Below, piece after piece: positions 9,948-19,621 of a stretch of DNA of 51,301 nucleotides. A program made the position numbers and the translations under genes. Under the pieces are notes generated by a model. It was given only the letters and a program-made list of their open reading frames with translations. It did no database searches and was not told where the DNA came from. The stretch is from Richelia intracellularis HH01 (GTDB taxonomy: Bacteria; Cyanobacteriota; Cyanobacteriia; Cyanobacteriales; Nostocaceae). The stretch's first letter is position 1; each line of letters starts with the position of its first letter. The DNA is taken from the NCBI RefSeq assembly GCF_000350105.1, contig NZ_CAIY01000081.1:1-51301 (forward strand), given 5' to 3'.

Positions 9948-12344
9948 TTACCTAGATTTAATGAATTTGGCAGCAGCGATAATTGCTTGCCCTAGTGACA
10001 AACCACCATCATTAGGTGGAATTAGACTATGATCAATGACATCTATACCCATGTCTTCCAGACCAGTTTTGACTCTTTCTAAAAGAATAGAATTTTGAAA
10101 TACTCCTCCTGTGAATGCAACTTTTGTAACGGCATATTCTTGACACAAGTGATCTGCCAGTTTCACGATGATTTTTACTAATCCATTATGAAATTTTGCA
10201 GCAATAACACCCATGGGAACTTGATTTTGTAAATCATCGAGTAAAGATTGCCACATGGGTCGTGAATCTATATGGCGCATTTTATCTAAAACTTTAGTAG
10301 TAAAGACATAACTTAGTTTTTCCTCACTATTACTTGAAATATGGTTTTGTGCTAAGGCCTCTATTTCTATTGCTGCTTGCCCTTCATAACTAATTTCTTC
10401 TGAACATATACCTATTGTTGCAGCTACAGCATCAAATAAACGTCCTACAGATGAAGTTAAGGGGGAATTGATTTGTTTTTCTATAGCCAGATTTAGTAGA
10501 GTTAATGGTTTGCTTTTTAAAACTTTAAGTATTGCTAGTTCACCATATCTGTGTATGAGTTTGTCCCAACCCAATGCGGATATTAAATGAGAATAAGCAT
10601 TGCGCCATGGTTCTTTAATAGCTTTTTCTCCACCAATCATTGGTATCGGCTTAAATGTTGCTAATCGTTGAAATTGCTGATAGGTTGCTAACATAAATTC
10701 TCCTCCCCATAAGGTTCCATCCTCACCATAACCCAAGCCATCGAAAACAATACCAAGGATAGGGGGAGAGTTTAAAGGAATATGATTTTCCGCCATGCAG
10801 GCAGCAATGTGGGCATGGTGATGCTGAATGTATTCGATGCTAATTTGATTTGCCACCGCCATTTTATTTCCCTGTTTACTTGCAAGATACTCAGGATGTT
10901 TATCAACAGCAATTACTTTTGGTTGATGCTCAAATAAGTTTAAATATAAATTTAATGTTTCTTGATAAGTATCAAAAGCAGCAGCATGTTCTAAGTTACC
11001 CAAATGTTGAGATAATATCGCCTGTCCATTTTTTAACAAGCAAAAGGTATTTTTTAACTCACCACCCATAGCTAATACCTGAGGAATATTAGTAAATCCT
11101 GGTGGTAAATTTATTGGTTCTGGTGTATATCCCCTGGAACGCCGGAGCGTTTGTAATTTGTTATTAACCACCCGCACTACAGAATCATCTACTCGGTTAA
11201 CTATATCCCGGTTATGGAAGACAAAATAGTCTGCAACTTTACTTAACTTCTCTTTAGCTTCATCATTATCGATACATTGTGGATAATCAGAAATATTGCC
11301 GCTAGTTAATACTATTGGCTGATGTATACGCCTGAAAATTAGATGATGTAGGGGTGTGTAAGGCAATATAAAACCAAGACTATTTTGCCCTGGTGCAATT
11401 AAACAAGAAAGGGGGTGAATTTCAAGCTTTTTATTAATTGTTGTATGAATAGGCTGAAATTGTTTTGCTTGTAGTAATACAATAGGTGCTGCAGAACTTA
11501 CCAATAATTCTTCTTCTTGAAGAGAAACATAACAGTACTGTTTAATTATATTAGTATCTCGTGCCATTATTGCAAAAGGTTTACGACGACGACGTTTGCG
11601 TTCCCGCAGTTTTTGCACTGCTGTATCATTGGTCGCATCACAAGCTAAGTGGAAACCACCAATTCCTTTAATCGCAACTATTTCACCCTTTTGCAAAAGG
11701 GTACATACAGCATCCATATCATCTAACATTGAAAACATATAAGCTGTAACTGACTTGCCATCAGCCCTTTCTAACCAGGCCTTGGGTCCACAAATATGAC
11801 ATGCTATTGATTGGGCATGGAAGCGACGATTCTCAATGTTTTTGTACTCTTTACAACATTCCTCACACATAGAAAAAGCACCCATACTAGTGCTGTACCT
11901 ATCATAGGGAAGAGCATAAATAATACTGAAGCGAGGACCACAATGGGTACAATTTGTAAAAGGATAACGATAGTAGCGACTGTAGGGGCTAAATATTTCC
12001 TCTTGGCATTTGGGGCAAGTAGCCGTATCAGGAGGAAGAGTCGTTTCAACTTGGCTATTGAAACTTTGAGTAATTGCAAAATTATCACACTTTAACTCAC
12101 CTTGGTAGGGTTGGCGTGTTACCTTGATTATTTTTCCTAGAGGTGGGCATTCCTGCCATAATTTGTTTAAAAAATCAGTAATTGCTGACTCATTTCCTAA
12201 TACCCTAATTAATACCCCTTCTCCATCATTGCAAACATCACCAAATAAACCATAAATTTTTGCCAAACGACAAACTGTAGGACGAAAACCTACCCCCTGC
12301 ACAGTGCCGTAAACTCTTATTAATTCAGTCTTCGTGGTTAACAT
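9948..12344 (-). CDS. hypF: Carbamoyltransferase HypF
   Basis: Makes carbamoyl-adenylate from carbamoyl phosphate and ATP and transfers the carbamoyl group to the HypE C-terminal Cys, the source of CN- ligands. Domains in order: N-terminal acylphosphatase (VYGTVQGVGFRPTVCRLA, residues 11-28); a zinc-finger pair at ~110-190 (CPKC, CTHCGP, CEEC, CHICGP); a YrdC-like domain (KGIGGFHLACDATN, then KRRRRKPFAIMARD); and a Kae1-like domain with HHHAHIAACMAENH and FTGGVFQNSILLERV. Length 798 residues is complete. First gene of the minus-strand hyp cluster, divergent from hupS across a 760-base spacer. Confidence 0.97.
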   Translation of the reverse strand: MLTTKTELIRVYGTVQGVGFRPTVCRLAKIYGLFGDVCNDGEGVLIRVLGNESAITDFLNKLWQECPPLGKIIKVTRQPYQGELKCDNFAITQSFNSQVETTLPPDTATCPKCQEEIFSPYSRYYRYPFTNCTHCGPRFSIIYALPYDRYSTSMGAFSMCEECCKEYKNIENRRFHAQSIACHICGPKAWLERADGKSVTAYMFSMLDDMDAVCTLLQKGEIVAIKGIGGFHLACDATNDTAVQKLRERKRRRRKPFAIMARDTNIIKQYCYVSLQEEELLVSSAAPIVLLQAKQFQPIHTTINKKLEIHPLSCLIAPGQNSLGFILPYTPLHHLIFRRIHQPIVLTSGNISDYPQCIDNDEAKEKLSKVADYFVFHNRDIVNRVDDSVVRVVNNKLQTLRRSRGYTPEPINLPPGFTNIPQVLAMGGELKNTFCLLKNGQAILSQHLGNLEHAAAFDTYQETLNLYLNLFEHQPKVIAVDKHPEYLASKQGNKMAVANQISIEYIQHHHAHIAACMAENHIPLNSPPILGIVFDGLGYGEDGTLWGGEFMLATYQQFQRLATFKPIPMIGGEKAIKEPWRNAYSHLISALGWDKLIHRYGELAILKVLKSKPLTLLNLAIEKQINSPLTSSVGRLFDAVAATIGICSEEISYEGQAAIEIEALAQNHISSNSEEKLSYVFTTKVLDKMRHIDSRPMWQSLLDDLQNQVPMGVIAAKFHNGLVKIIVKLADHLCQEYAVTKVAFTGGVFQNSILLERVKTGLEDMGIDVIDHSLIPPNDGGLSLGQAIIAAAKFIKSR

Positions 12345-12440
12345 ATCATGTCGTATGAATATGACATTACTGGCAGAGCAGTTAATTGCCAGTGTTTTAC
12401 CACTAAATTAAATACCATAATGAGAATTTAATACTGTTCG

Positions 12441-12458
12441 GTATTAGCATGCTAATAC
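12441..12458. repeat. 18-bp palindrome upstream of hypF
   Basis: Perfect self-complementary 18-mer (GTATTAGCATGCTAATAC) about 100 bases upstream of the hypF start. Operator-like in size, but no regulator can be assigned. Confidence 0.7.
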
Positions 12459-12602
12459 TTAAGACTTTAATTCATTCGTCTATTTGCATAGTGAAATTGT
12501 CTTATTCCCCAATAAGCACTTCTACCATGTAAGGGTGAAATACATGCAGGGTTTTTCCAGGATTGTTAAAGGAAGTTTGCCATATATACAACCACTAACT
12601 GT

Positions 12603-12642
12603 TTGTTAACTATATCTACACGACAGGAGATATAGTTAACAA
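12603..12642. repeat. Inverted repeat between hypF and hupS
   Basis: Perfect 15-bp arms (12603-12617 and 12628-12642) around a 10-base loop, about 460 bases upstream of hupS and 260 upstream of hypF. Confidence 0.88.
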
Positions 12643-12936
12643 TTAGTAACAGAATAATATACGTATCAACATGTTTACATAAGGTCACAATTATTTTCAC
12701 TAAAACCTTAATAATTGAAGCTTTCAATCAAAATCCGAGCAATACTATATAGTACTATAATCAAATACTATCAAAATCATTGCTTGCTTTGATTCTATTT
12801 TCTTCCTATTTGTAATATACCCCGGAGCATATCATTTGCATTACAATCATACATGTGAATTTTTGTTCTAGGTAAATGATAATTCTCTAGTCTATTATTA
12901 TTTTTTTAATCAATTTCCTAAGATATTCAAAACAGC

Positions 12937-12968
12937 AATAATAAGATTTTTTTAAAAATCTTATTATT
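12937..12968. repeat. Inverted repeat upstream of hupS
   Basis: 15-bp AT-rich arms (12937-12951 and 12954-12968) separated by only two bases, about 135 bases upstream of the hupS start. It could form a hairpin in a long hupS leader. Confidence 0.85.
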
Positions 12969-13104
12969 ATTATTTAAATAATGGAAAAAAATATGAATAA
13001 TAGATATCATAAAAGAGTCAGAATCAAAAACTAAACGTTACTCAGTAAAGTAAGTTACCAAGATTCACTTAAATAAAAATCTGGAAAAGCTGAGAAATCT
13101 GCCA

Positions 13105-14067
13105 ATGACTAACATATTATGGTTACAAGGTGGTGCCTGTTCTGGAGACACCATGTCATTTCTCAACTCAGAAAACCCTACAGCCTGTGATTTGATCACA
13201 GACTTTGGCTTTAATCTGCTTTGGCATCCATCACTAGGATTAGAACTAGGAAATAATTTACAAACACTTTTATGGGAGTGTTTTCTAGGAAAAACTTCAG
13301 TAGATATCCTAGTATTTGAGGGTACGGTGGTTAATGCTCCTAACAACACTGGGGAATGGAATCGGTTTGCTGGTCGCCCGATGAAAGATTGGGTAACTGA
13401 CCTCTCTAAGGTTGCTAAATTTATTGTTGCTGCTGGTGATTGTGCTTCTTGGGGAGGTATCCCAGCCATAGAGCCAAACCCTACTCAGTCGAAAGGATTG
13501 CAATTTCTAAAACGTCAGAAAGGAGGCTTCTTAGGAGAAAATTTCGTTTCACAGGGGGGATTACCAGTCATTAATATTCCTGGATGCCCCGCCCACCCAG
13601 ATTGGATTTCTCAAATATTAGTAGCGGTAGCTACTGGACGTATTTTAGATATAGCTTTGGATGAGCTACATCGTCCCAAAACATTCTTCAGTACTTTTAC
13701 TCAAACAGGTTGTACTCGCAACGACCACTTCGCTTATAAGGCATCTACCCAAAAATTTGGCGAACGTACAGGATGTCTTTTTTATGATCTGGGTTGTCGT
13801 GGACCCATGACTCATTCTTCTTGTAACCGGATATTATGGAATCATGTTTCCTCCAAAACACGTGCTGGTATGCCTTGTCTCGGTTGTACAGAACCAGAAT
13901 TTCCCTTCTATGACCTTAAACCAGGAACTGTCTTTAAAACACAAACGTTACTAGGGGCTCCAAAGGACTTACCTACAGGAGCAAATAGACAAGACTATGC
14001 TCTAATGACAGTAGTAGCAAAAAATACTGCTCCTGATTGGGTAGAAGAAGAGTTTTTCACTGTTTAG
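13105..14067 (+). CDS. hupS: Uptake hydrogenase small subunit HupS
   Basis: Iron-sulphur electron-transfer subunit of the cyanobacterial uptake NiFe hydrogenase, which recycles H2 released by nitrogenase. The N-terminus (MTNILWLQGGACSGDTM) has no Tat signal, as usual in cyanobacteria. Cys12 is the first proximal-cluster ligand, but the position of the usual C-x-x-C partner is Asp15. The VFEGTVVNAP block, GDCASWGG, INIPGCPAHPDW and the C-terminal cluster cysteines (GCTRN, CLFYDLGCRGP, AGMPCLGCTEPEFP) are all present. Length 320 residues matches Nostoc HupS. No clear Shine-Dalgarno sequence. hupL follows after a long 535-base spacer. Confidence 0.97.
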   Translation: MTNILWLQGGACSGDTMSFLNSENPTACDLITDFGFNLLWHPSLGLELGNNLQTLLWECFLGKTSVDILVFEGTVVNAPNNTGEWNRFAGRPMKDWVTDLSKVAKFIVAAGDCASWGGIPAIEPNPTQSKGLQFLKRQKGGFLGENFVSQGGLPVINIPGCPAHPDWISQILVAVATGRILDIALDELHRPKTFFSTFTQTGCTRNDHFAYKASTQKFGERTGCLFYDLGCRGPMTHSSCNRILWNHVSSKTRAGMPCLGCTEPEFPFYDLKPGTVFKTQTLLGAPKDLPTGANRQDYALMTVVAKNTAPDWVEEEFFTV

Positions 14068-14602
14068 GTTGCAATAAGCCCCATTGGTATTTATTATGAG
14101 CTAGTCAATAATAGTGTAGTTTATATCTTTAATTTTGCTTTGAGTTTAGGATTTAAATAAACTCACTTAAAATTAAGCAGAGCTTAAAATGAAAACGCAA
14201 AATACTGATAGATAAGCTAGGTATTTATAATACATGATACTTGATTTTATATCGAGTTTAAGTATCGTAGTACCAAACTCAACTTGCCTAGGAGCCTTGC
14301 AAAAACAATATTACTTTGTAGTATTAACTCAAGATATATTTTCAACTGATTCAGTCAATGTAATAATTCTTGCTTGGTAAGTTGATAGTAATTTGAATTA
14401 GTCTAAAGTCTAGTCTTGAGTCTCCCCTTAGAGAAGAAAGGAGATTTAATGGGGGGCTAAGGTTTATTTCAGGTGACAATATCCTAACTTTAGAAATGAT
14501 GAAATAAATGACATTGGCACCCTCTAAATTTTTCCTTATCGGAGTAACAAGGGAGGATGGAAAAAATCACATACAATAACCCATAAGTCATAGGAAAGAA
14601 GT
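14068..14602. other. hupS-hupL intergenic spacer
   Basis: 535 bases with no gene. Near 14415-14460 it contains a C/G-rich patch (CCCCTTAGAGAAG ... GGGGGGCTAAGG) resembling, in reverse, the patch after hupL at 16240-16290. This looks like a worn copy of a dispersed intergenic repeat. A hupL ribosome site (AGGAAAG) lies just before the end. Confidence 0.55.
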
Positions 14603-16198
14603 ATGACAATTAAAACATTAGATATTTCGCCTGTTGGCAGAGTGGAAGGCGATTTAGATATTAGAGTGGATATAGATAATGGATATGTGGTGAACGCTTG
14701 GACTCAAGCAGAACTCTTCAGAGGATTTGAAGTCATTTTACGGGGAAAAGATCCACAGGCAGGGTTAATTGCTACACCTAGAATATGCGGTATTTGCGGT
14801 GGCTCTCACCTGACTTGTGCATCTTGGGCATTGGATACAGCTTGGCAAACAGAAGTACCCCGTAATGCAATTTTAGCTAGAAATCTCGGTCAACTTGTTG
14901 AGACGATTCAAAGTATACCACGTTATTTTTATGGTCTATTCGCCATAGACCTTACCCACAAAAATTATAGTAGCAGTAATTTCTATGAAGAGGCTACACG
15001 CAGATTTGCGGCTTTCACAGGTAAACATTATGAGCTTGGTATCACCATTTCTGCTAAACCTCTAGAAATTTATGCTCTTTTGGGTGGACAATGGCCCCAC
15101 AGTAGTTATATGGTTCCTGGTGGAGTGATGTGTGCCCCAACTTTGACCGATATCACCCGTGCCTGGTCAATTTTGGAGTATTTCCGTACCAATTGGTTAG
15201 AACCAGTATGGTTAGGTTGTTCTTTAGAACGCTATGAAGAGATCAAGACTTATGATGATTTGATGGCATGGATAGATGAAAGTCCCAATCACCGGGATTC
15301 AGATCTGGGGTTTTACTGGCGTATGGGTTTTGATATTGGCTTAGACAAATATGGTGTTGGTGTTGGAAAATATATGACCTGGGGATATTTACCCCATGAG
15401 GATAAATACCAGCATCCCACAATTGATGGTCGCAACGCAGCTGTGATTATGAAAAGTGGTGTTTTTGATAGTTTTAATCATACCCACACCCTAATGGATC
15501 ATACTTTCACTCTGGAAAGTACTGCACATTCCTGGTATGATGAGGGCGGAATGGATATCCATCCTTTTGATCGGATCACTAGACCTACCCAGAATAATAC
15601 TAAAGATTTTAATAATGCCTATTCTTGGTCGACAGCAGTACTTCATAAGGATTATGGGCGTTTAGAAGTGGGGGCCCTAGCCCGTCAGTTAATAGCAGGG
15701 GGCACACATGGCGAATCTTGGCAACACTATGATGGTTTTATCCTTGATGTATTTAAACAAATGGGTGGTGCTAGCACCCACCTCAGACAACTGGCTAGGG
15801 TTCATGAAATAGTCAAACTCTACCGACAAGCAGAACATTGTCTGCGAGAATTTCGCCTTAATGATAGTTGGTACATCCAACCTGAAGAGAAAGATGGTAA
15901 AGGTTGGGGTGCAACAGCTGCTGCCCGTGGTTCTCTTTGTCATTGGTTAGAAATAGAAGGAGGTAAAATAAAGAATTACCAGGTAATAGCACCCACTACC
16001 TGGAATGTTGGTCCTCGTGATGGTCAAGGAATCCGAGGGCCTATTGAAGAAGCTTTAATTGGTACACCAATCCGAGATTTAAGCGATCCTGTTGAGGTTG
16101 GACACGTTGCCCGCTCATTTGATTCCTGTATGGTTTGTACTGTCCATGCCCATGATTCCAAAACAGGTCAAGAGTTAGCACGGTTTCGAACCGCATAA
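14603..16198 (+). CDS. hupL: Uptake hydrogenase large subunit HupL
   Basis: Catalytic NiFe subunit of the uptake hydrogenase. The two nickel-binding motifs are intact: RICGICGGSH (Cys62, Cys65) and, near the end, DSCMVCTVH (Cys509, Cys512). Residues after His515 form the C-terminal extension that a dedicated protease (HupW, not in this window) removes after nickel insertion. Length 531 residues is complete, and the frame is continuous: there is no hupL excision element of the kind found in some Anabaena strains. An AGGAAAG ribosome site lies 5 bases before the ATG. Probably co-transcribed with hupS. Confidence 0.97.
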   Translation: MTIKTLDISPVGRVEGDLDIRVDIDNGYVVNAWTQAELFRGFEVILRGKDPQAGLIATPRICGICGGSHLTCASWALDTAWQTEVPRNAILARNLGQLVETIQSIPRYFYGLFAIDLTHKNYSSSNFYEEATRRFAAFTGKHYELGITISAKPLEIYALLGGQWPHSSYMVPGGVMCAPTLTDITRAWSILEYFRTNWLEPVWLGCSLERYEEIKTYDDLMAWIDESPNHRDSDLGFYWRMGFDIGLDKYGVGVGKYMTWGYLPHEDKYQHPTIDGRNAAVIMKSGVFDSFNHTHTLMDHTFTLESTAHSWYDEGGMDIHPFDRITRPTQNNTKDFNNAYSWSTAVLHKDYGRLEVGALARQLIAGGTHGESWQHYDGFILDVFKQMGGASTHLRQLARVHEIVKLYRQAEHCLREFRLNDSWYIQPEEKDGKGWGATAAARGSLCHWLEIEGGKIKNYQVIAPTTWNVGPRDGQGIRGPIEEALIGTPIRDLSDPVEVGHVARSFDSCMVCTVHAHDSKTGQELARFRTA

Positions 16199-16240
16199 TA
16201 CTTAATACCATTGATATAGGTCATATATAGAGACTCTGCC

Positions 16241-16286
16241 TTAGCCCCATCATCTCTCCCCTCGTTGATAGAGAAGATGGGGCTAA
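16241..16286 (+). terminator. Hairpin after hupL
   Basis: An 11-bp stem (16241-16251 with 16276-16286, TTAGCCCCATC/GATGGGGCTAA) continues for five more pairs past one mismatch. It starts 43 bases after the hupL stop. There is no strong U-tract, so it may stabilise or process the 3' end rather than terminate. It also resembles the C/G-rich patch between hupS and hupL. Confidence 0.55.
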
Positions 16287-16396
16287 AATTCTAGCTGCAT
16301 TGTATCCACGTAAAAATGATTCTCATAGAGTAAATAATAGTTCTACAACTAACTGTTTTCTTGAAGAGAAATACCTGGTCAACTTATAGTCTAAGC

Positions 16397-16975
16397 TTAT
16401 TGCTGAGGTATTTGTTCGATTTGTGCTAATAGCTTTTCTTTATCCAATCTACGTTTTCTAGCATATAGTTGAATTGTAACTACCATTAAAATTACCAAAC
16501 CAAAAAATAACCAAGCTGTGATGTCCGTAGGTAAGCTATTCTTAAATACTGCTAACATAACAATTATAACTAACATCAAAGTAGGTAATTCATTCATGGC
16601 ACGCATTTGTTGACTAGTCCAATTGCACTTACCATTTTCTAATAATTTCATCAATCGAGCACAATAAAAATGGTAGGCCAATAATATAACAACAAATCCC
16701 AATTTAAAATGCAACCATATTTGCTTGAAATAATTCGGTTGTGTTATTAACAAACCAATTGCACAAAAAACTGTTACCAACATCCCTGGTGTGGTTATGA
16801 TATTTAGTAGGCGTTTCTCCATAATTTGGTATTGTTTCTTAAGAATTATTTTTGCCGGTTCTGGTTCTTGCTCAGCTTCAATGTGATAAATAAATAGCCT
16901 TACCAGATAAAATAAACCCGCAAACCAAACTACTACACCAATAATATGAAATGATTTAAACCAATAATATGCCAT
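16397..16975 (-). CDS. hemJ: Protoporphyrinogen IX oxidase HemJ
   Basis: Membrane heme protein that oxidises protoporphyrinogen IX to protoporphyrin IX, the common precursor of heme and chlorophyll. Start placed at MAYYWFKSFHIIGVVVWFAG, since the family begins this way with the conserved His10; an in-frame ATG 42 bases upstream would add 14 unlikely residues. Four hydrophobic segments, the RLFIYHIEA motif and the TPGMLVT and HFKLGFV stretches are typical. Length 192 residues is normal. It converges on hupL and stands alone. Confidence 0.92.
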   Translation of the reverse strand: MAYYWFKSFHIIGVVVWFAGLFYLVRLFIYHIEAEQEPEPAKIILKKQYQIMEKRLLNIITTPGMLVTVFCAIGLLITQPNYFKQIWLHFKLGFVVILLAYHFYCARLMKLLENGKCNWTSQQMRAMNELPTLMLVIIVMLAVFKNSLPTDITAWLFFGLVILMVVTIQLYARKRRLDKEKLLAQIEQIPQQ

Positions 16976-18886
16976 GTTTTTAACCGTGATAAATATTTTA
17001 TAACTTTCATTAATCAAGTTAATGTAAAATACTCCATATTAAATGAAATCTACAATATCAAAAAGTGTAAAGGTAATTTCGCCCTACATCATAATAGCGT
17101 TAGCTATCTAAATCCAATCCAAAGTATGATAGATGTTTTCTGACATCACTAGTTATAAATAGCTATTTACTATAGTTAGTAAATGACAAACCTATTATAT
17201 TTATACATTGAGCTATAAATATAATAGAAAAATTCAATACCTCGATCATTCAATAATCTCACAGCAAGTATGGCCACTAATACCCCATTTCAAAGCTTAA
17301 AGATAATATGTTACAATCTGTTACCATAGATGGCTATCATTATACATTTGCAATTATATAAACTAGAATTTCTAATGGGAATTATTGCAACCCTATTTGC
17401 TTATGAAGCTCATCTAAAATAATGATTACAACTAATTAAACTCACCACATCATGGTTTTTCAGTCCAGTAAGTAAAACTTTAAAAGCTATAAGTAATTGA
17501 CTTATAATTCACAGTATGTGTTATTCCAGTATCTACCAAATCTAACATACGGAGGATTTTTATATAGTATTAAGATACTATTGCAATCTTTGTTGGTCCC
17601 TAAAAAACCTAACCTACCCAAGTCAGGGTATCATCATATGCACTTGCAGTTTTTATTTAAGGCATTTTAACTTTTTTTATTTAGATATTTCTTGATATGA
17701 TTTGCTGATCATATTCCTTGCAAAACTGTCCTCATCTCATAACAATCTAACTCTTATGACTTGGTTATTAAGAACTTTTAGTAATATATTTAACTATTCT
17801 GGATATATTCCCTACTAATAATCATCTATACCTGCTTTATCTATACACAAGTTGATTAAGGTTTTTAGTTTTCCACAGTTGTGTGTTTTCCTTACGACTA
17901 CTGTCAATCTTTTTAAGAATATGATTTAGATTTTATAACTATAGCTTTAATCAAAACTAACAATTGTTTGATTATCTACTATTTAAGATTTTCTTTTGAT
18001 TGAAGTTATGAAGTTATGAAGTTATGAAGTTATTTTAGCAAATGTGAAATATTCAACACACATTTATTTTGAGTTCAAGTGACTTCAACTCTTCAATTGC
18101 TTTCTAATTGTCACATTATTTATATATAAGTTCTTTGTTTTCTCCCTTTTATATAAATAAGTTCTAATATTTTTATGCTATTTATATTAGACAATTTTAG
18201 CTGAAGATTACTATATAATCAATCAGGCATTGTATCTTTTCCAAAATACCTTGGAATTTTCAGAAACTCACTTTTCATTTATAGACAGTACAAGAATATG
18301 GTCTGATAATAGAACATCTAAATTTTTCTTATTGTATTCCCTCATTACTCATATTACCTGTTCTCACTTCAATAGTTCTCCAATATTTGGTATTGTCACC
18401 GTATAGTTAATTATTAACTATTTTTCCCTGATTTACTAACAATTCTAAGTATAGTTACAACTAAATAGTACCTATACTCAATTTAGGTTCGTAAGGTACT
18501 TATTCAAACATTATTGGATTCTAAAATTAAAAGACTGAAAGTCTAAAGAGCATTTGGGATATTTATCATAGATACTTGATTTCTTAATCAAATTTGAGTG
18601 ATTTGTAATTCAATAACAAATTAAAATACTCAAAAATGTATGTGCATGAACACTTATCTAAATAAGAAAAAATACAGTAAATCTCTATAACACCGATAAG
18701 GAAATGATTTAAACTGTGTAACTAGATACGATAAGTCTCATTAAGTGAGTACCCTACTCCGGAATGGGTAAGAGGTTAAGCAATCATGATTAAGAACAAC
18801 ATAAAACCCCCCGACCAATTTTGCTTGTATATACTGAAGCCGGAAAAACTAATCTGATGTTTAACCATCAAACCCCAATTTCCAAT
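16976..18886. other. Gene-free stretch
   Basis: About 1.9 kb between hemJ and cpcL, both on the minus strand. Stops occur in all frames; I scanned the plus strand throughout and part of the minus strand and found no family. It contains an 8-bp tandem repeat at 18001-18032. Confidence 0.6.
18001..18032. repeat. Four tandem copies of an 8-bp unit
   Basis: TGAAGTTA is repeated four times without error. A short microsatellite-like array in gene-free DNA, prone to slippage. Confidence 0.95.
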
Positions 18887-19621
18887 TTAATAACCCCCAA
18901 AGTTCAGCAAAATGCCATGTATGGACAACCAACAAAAAACAGCAGCTAAGCCTGTTGTAGAACTCAACATCAACAGTATGACAGACCAATCTGAACTTTG
19001 TCTAAAAGTCCTCCAATTGAGTGGTTGATAACCAAAACCACTGGGAAATGGCAGTTTATCACGATAATCCTTGTCATAGCGGGATGTCCGTGCAAAAGGT
19101 AATTCCCCTTTTAGTTGTGTAGGTAAAATCCTCCGTCTTTGGTAGGGAATTGTTTGCTCACCAAAGTTTTCCAGATACTCTTCACTATTTAGCAAAGAAT
19201 CAATAAAACCTTGGAGTCCCTTAGTTGCTAATATAATTGACCAGGCCTGATTTTCGCGCTCATTGTATACACTACGACCTAAAATTCTCTGCATGCAGAT
19301 GTCTACAAAGCGATAGTTGTTATTACAATCGTAGTTTAACCTCTTAAATGGCTCCGAAGTTGCAAGTCCTCGAATAAATTCCCTAACAGTAATTTGCTCA
19401 GACCTCAGTTGAGACTCTAAAAAAGTCTGGCGGTTACTAGCTAACATTTGCTGCTCATGAAAAATTTGATAATAGGCAGCAAAAATCAATTGGTCAATCT
19501 CTTGGGAATTGAGCAATATTTCTTTAGAATAAACTCTCGGTTGTTCGTCACCACTAATTTCATAGCCAGCAACACGTTGGTTTTGAGAGGAAGGATAGTA
19601 AGTTAATAAGGGAATAGACAT
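18887..19621 (-). CDS. cpcL: Membrane-anchored phycobilisome rod linker CpcL
   Basis: Rod linker of the CpcG family. The Pfam linker domain covers residues ~10-160 (LLTYYPSSQNQRVAGYE at the start; SQEIDQLIFAAYYQIF; LRSEQITVREFIRGLA; CMQRILGRSVY). After a basic stretch, the C-terminus ends in a hydrophobic helix (SVILLMLSSTTGLAAVFC, about residues 212-238). This marks the CpcL type rather than the rod-core CpcG: it attaches a phycocyanin rod directly to photosystem I in the thylakoid, an arrangement linked to cyclic electron flow and described for heterocysts of Anabaena. Length 244 residues is normal. No rod or core genes lie nearby. Confidence 0.88.
   Translation of the reverse strand: MSIPLLTYYPSSQNQRVAGYEISGDEQPRVYSKEILLNSQEIDQLIFAAYYQIFHEQQMLASNRQTFLESQLRSEQITVREFIRGLATSEPFKRLNYDCNNNYRFVDICMQRILGRSVYNERENQAWSIILATKGLQGFIDSLLNSEEYLENFGEQTIPYQRRRILPTQLKGELPFARTSRYDKDYRDKLPFPSGFGYQPLNWRTFRQSSDWSVILLMLSSTTGLAAVFCWLSIHGILLNFGGY

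Larger units (their letters stand above)
12345..13104. other. hypF-hupS divergent intergenic region
   Basis: 760 bases that must hold the promoters for both the hyp and hup genes. I found no clean NtcA box (GTA-N8-TAC); the nearest, around 12529-12543, has a spacer of nine. Three inverted repeats stand out: an 18-bp palindrome (12441-12458), arms at 12603-12617/12628-12642, and 12937-12968. Which, if any, are regulatory is unknown. Confidence 0.5.

Noticed and set aside
11804..12095. Two 94-codon open frames, one on each strand
   Set aside because: Both lie inside hypF, whose zinc-finger region accounts for this DNA.
12529..12543. Possible NtcA site upstream of hypF
   Set aside because: The GTA and TAC halves are nine bases apart rather than eight and no clear -10 box follows.
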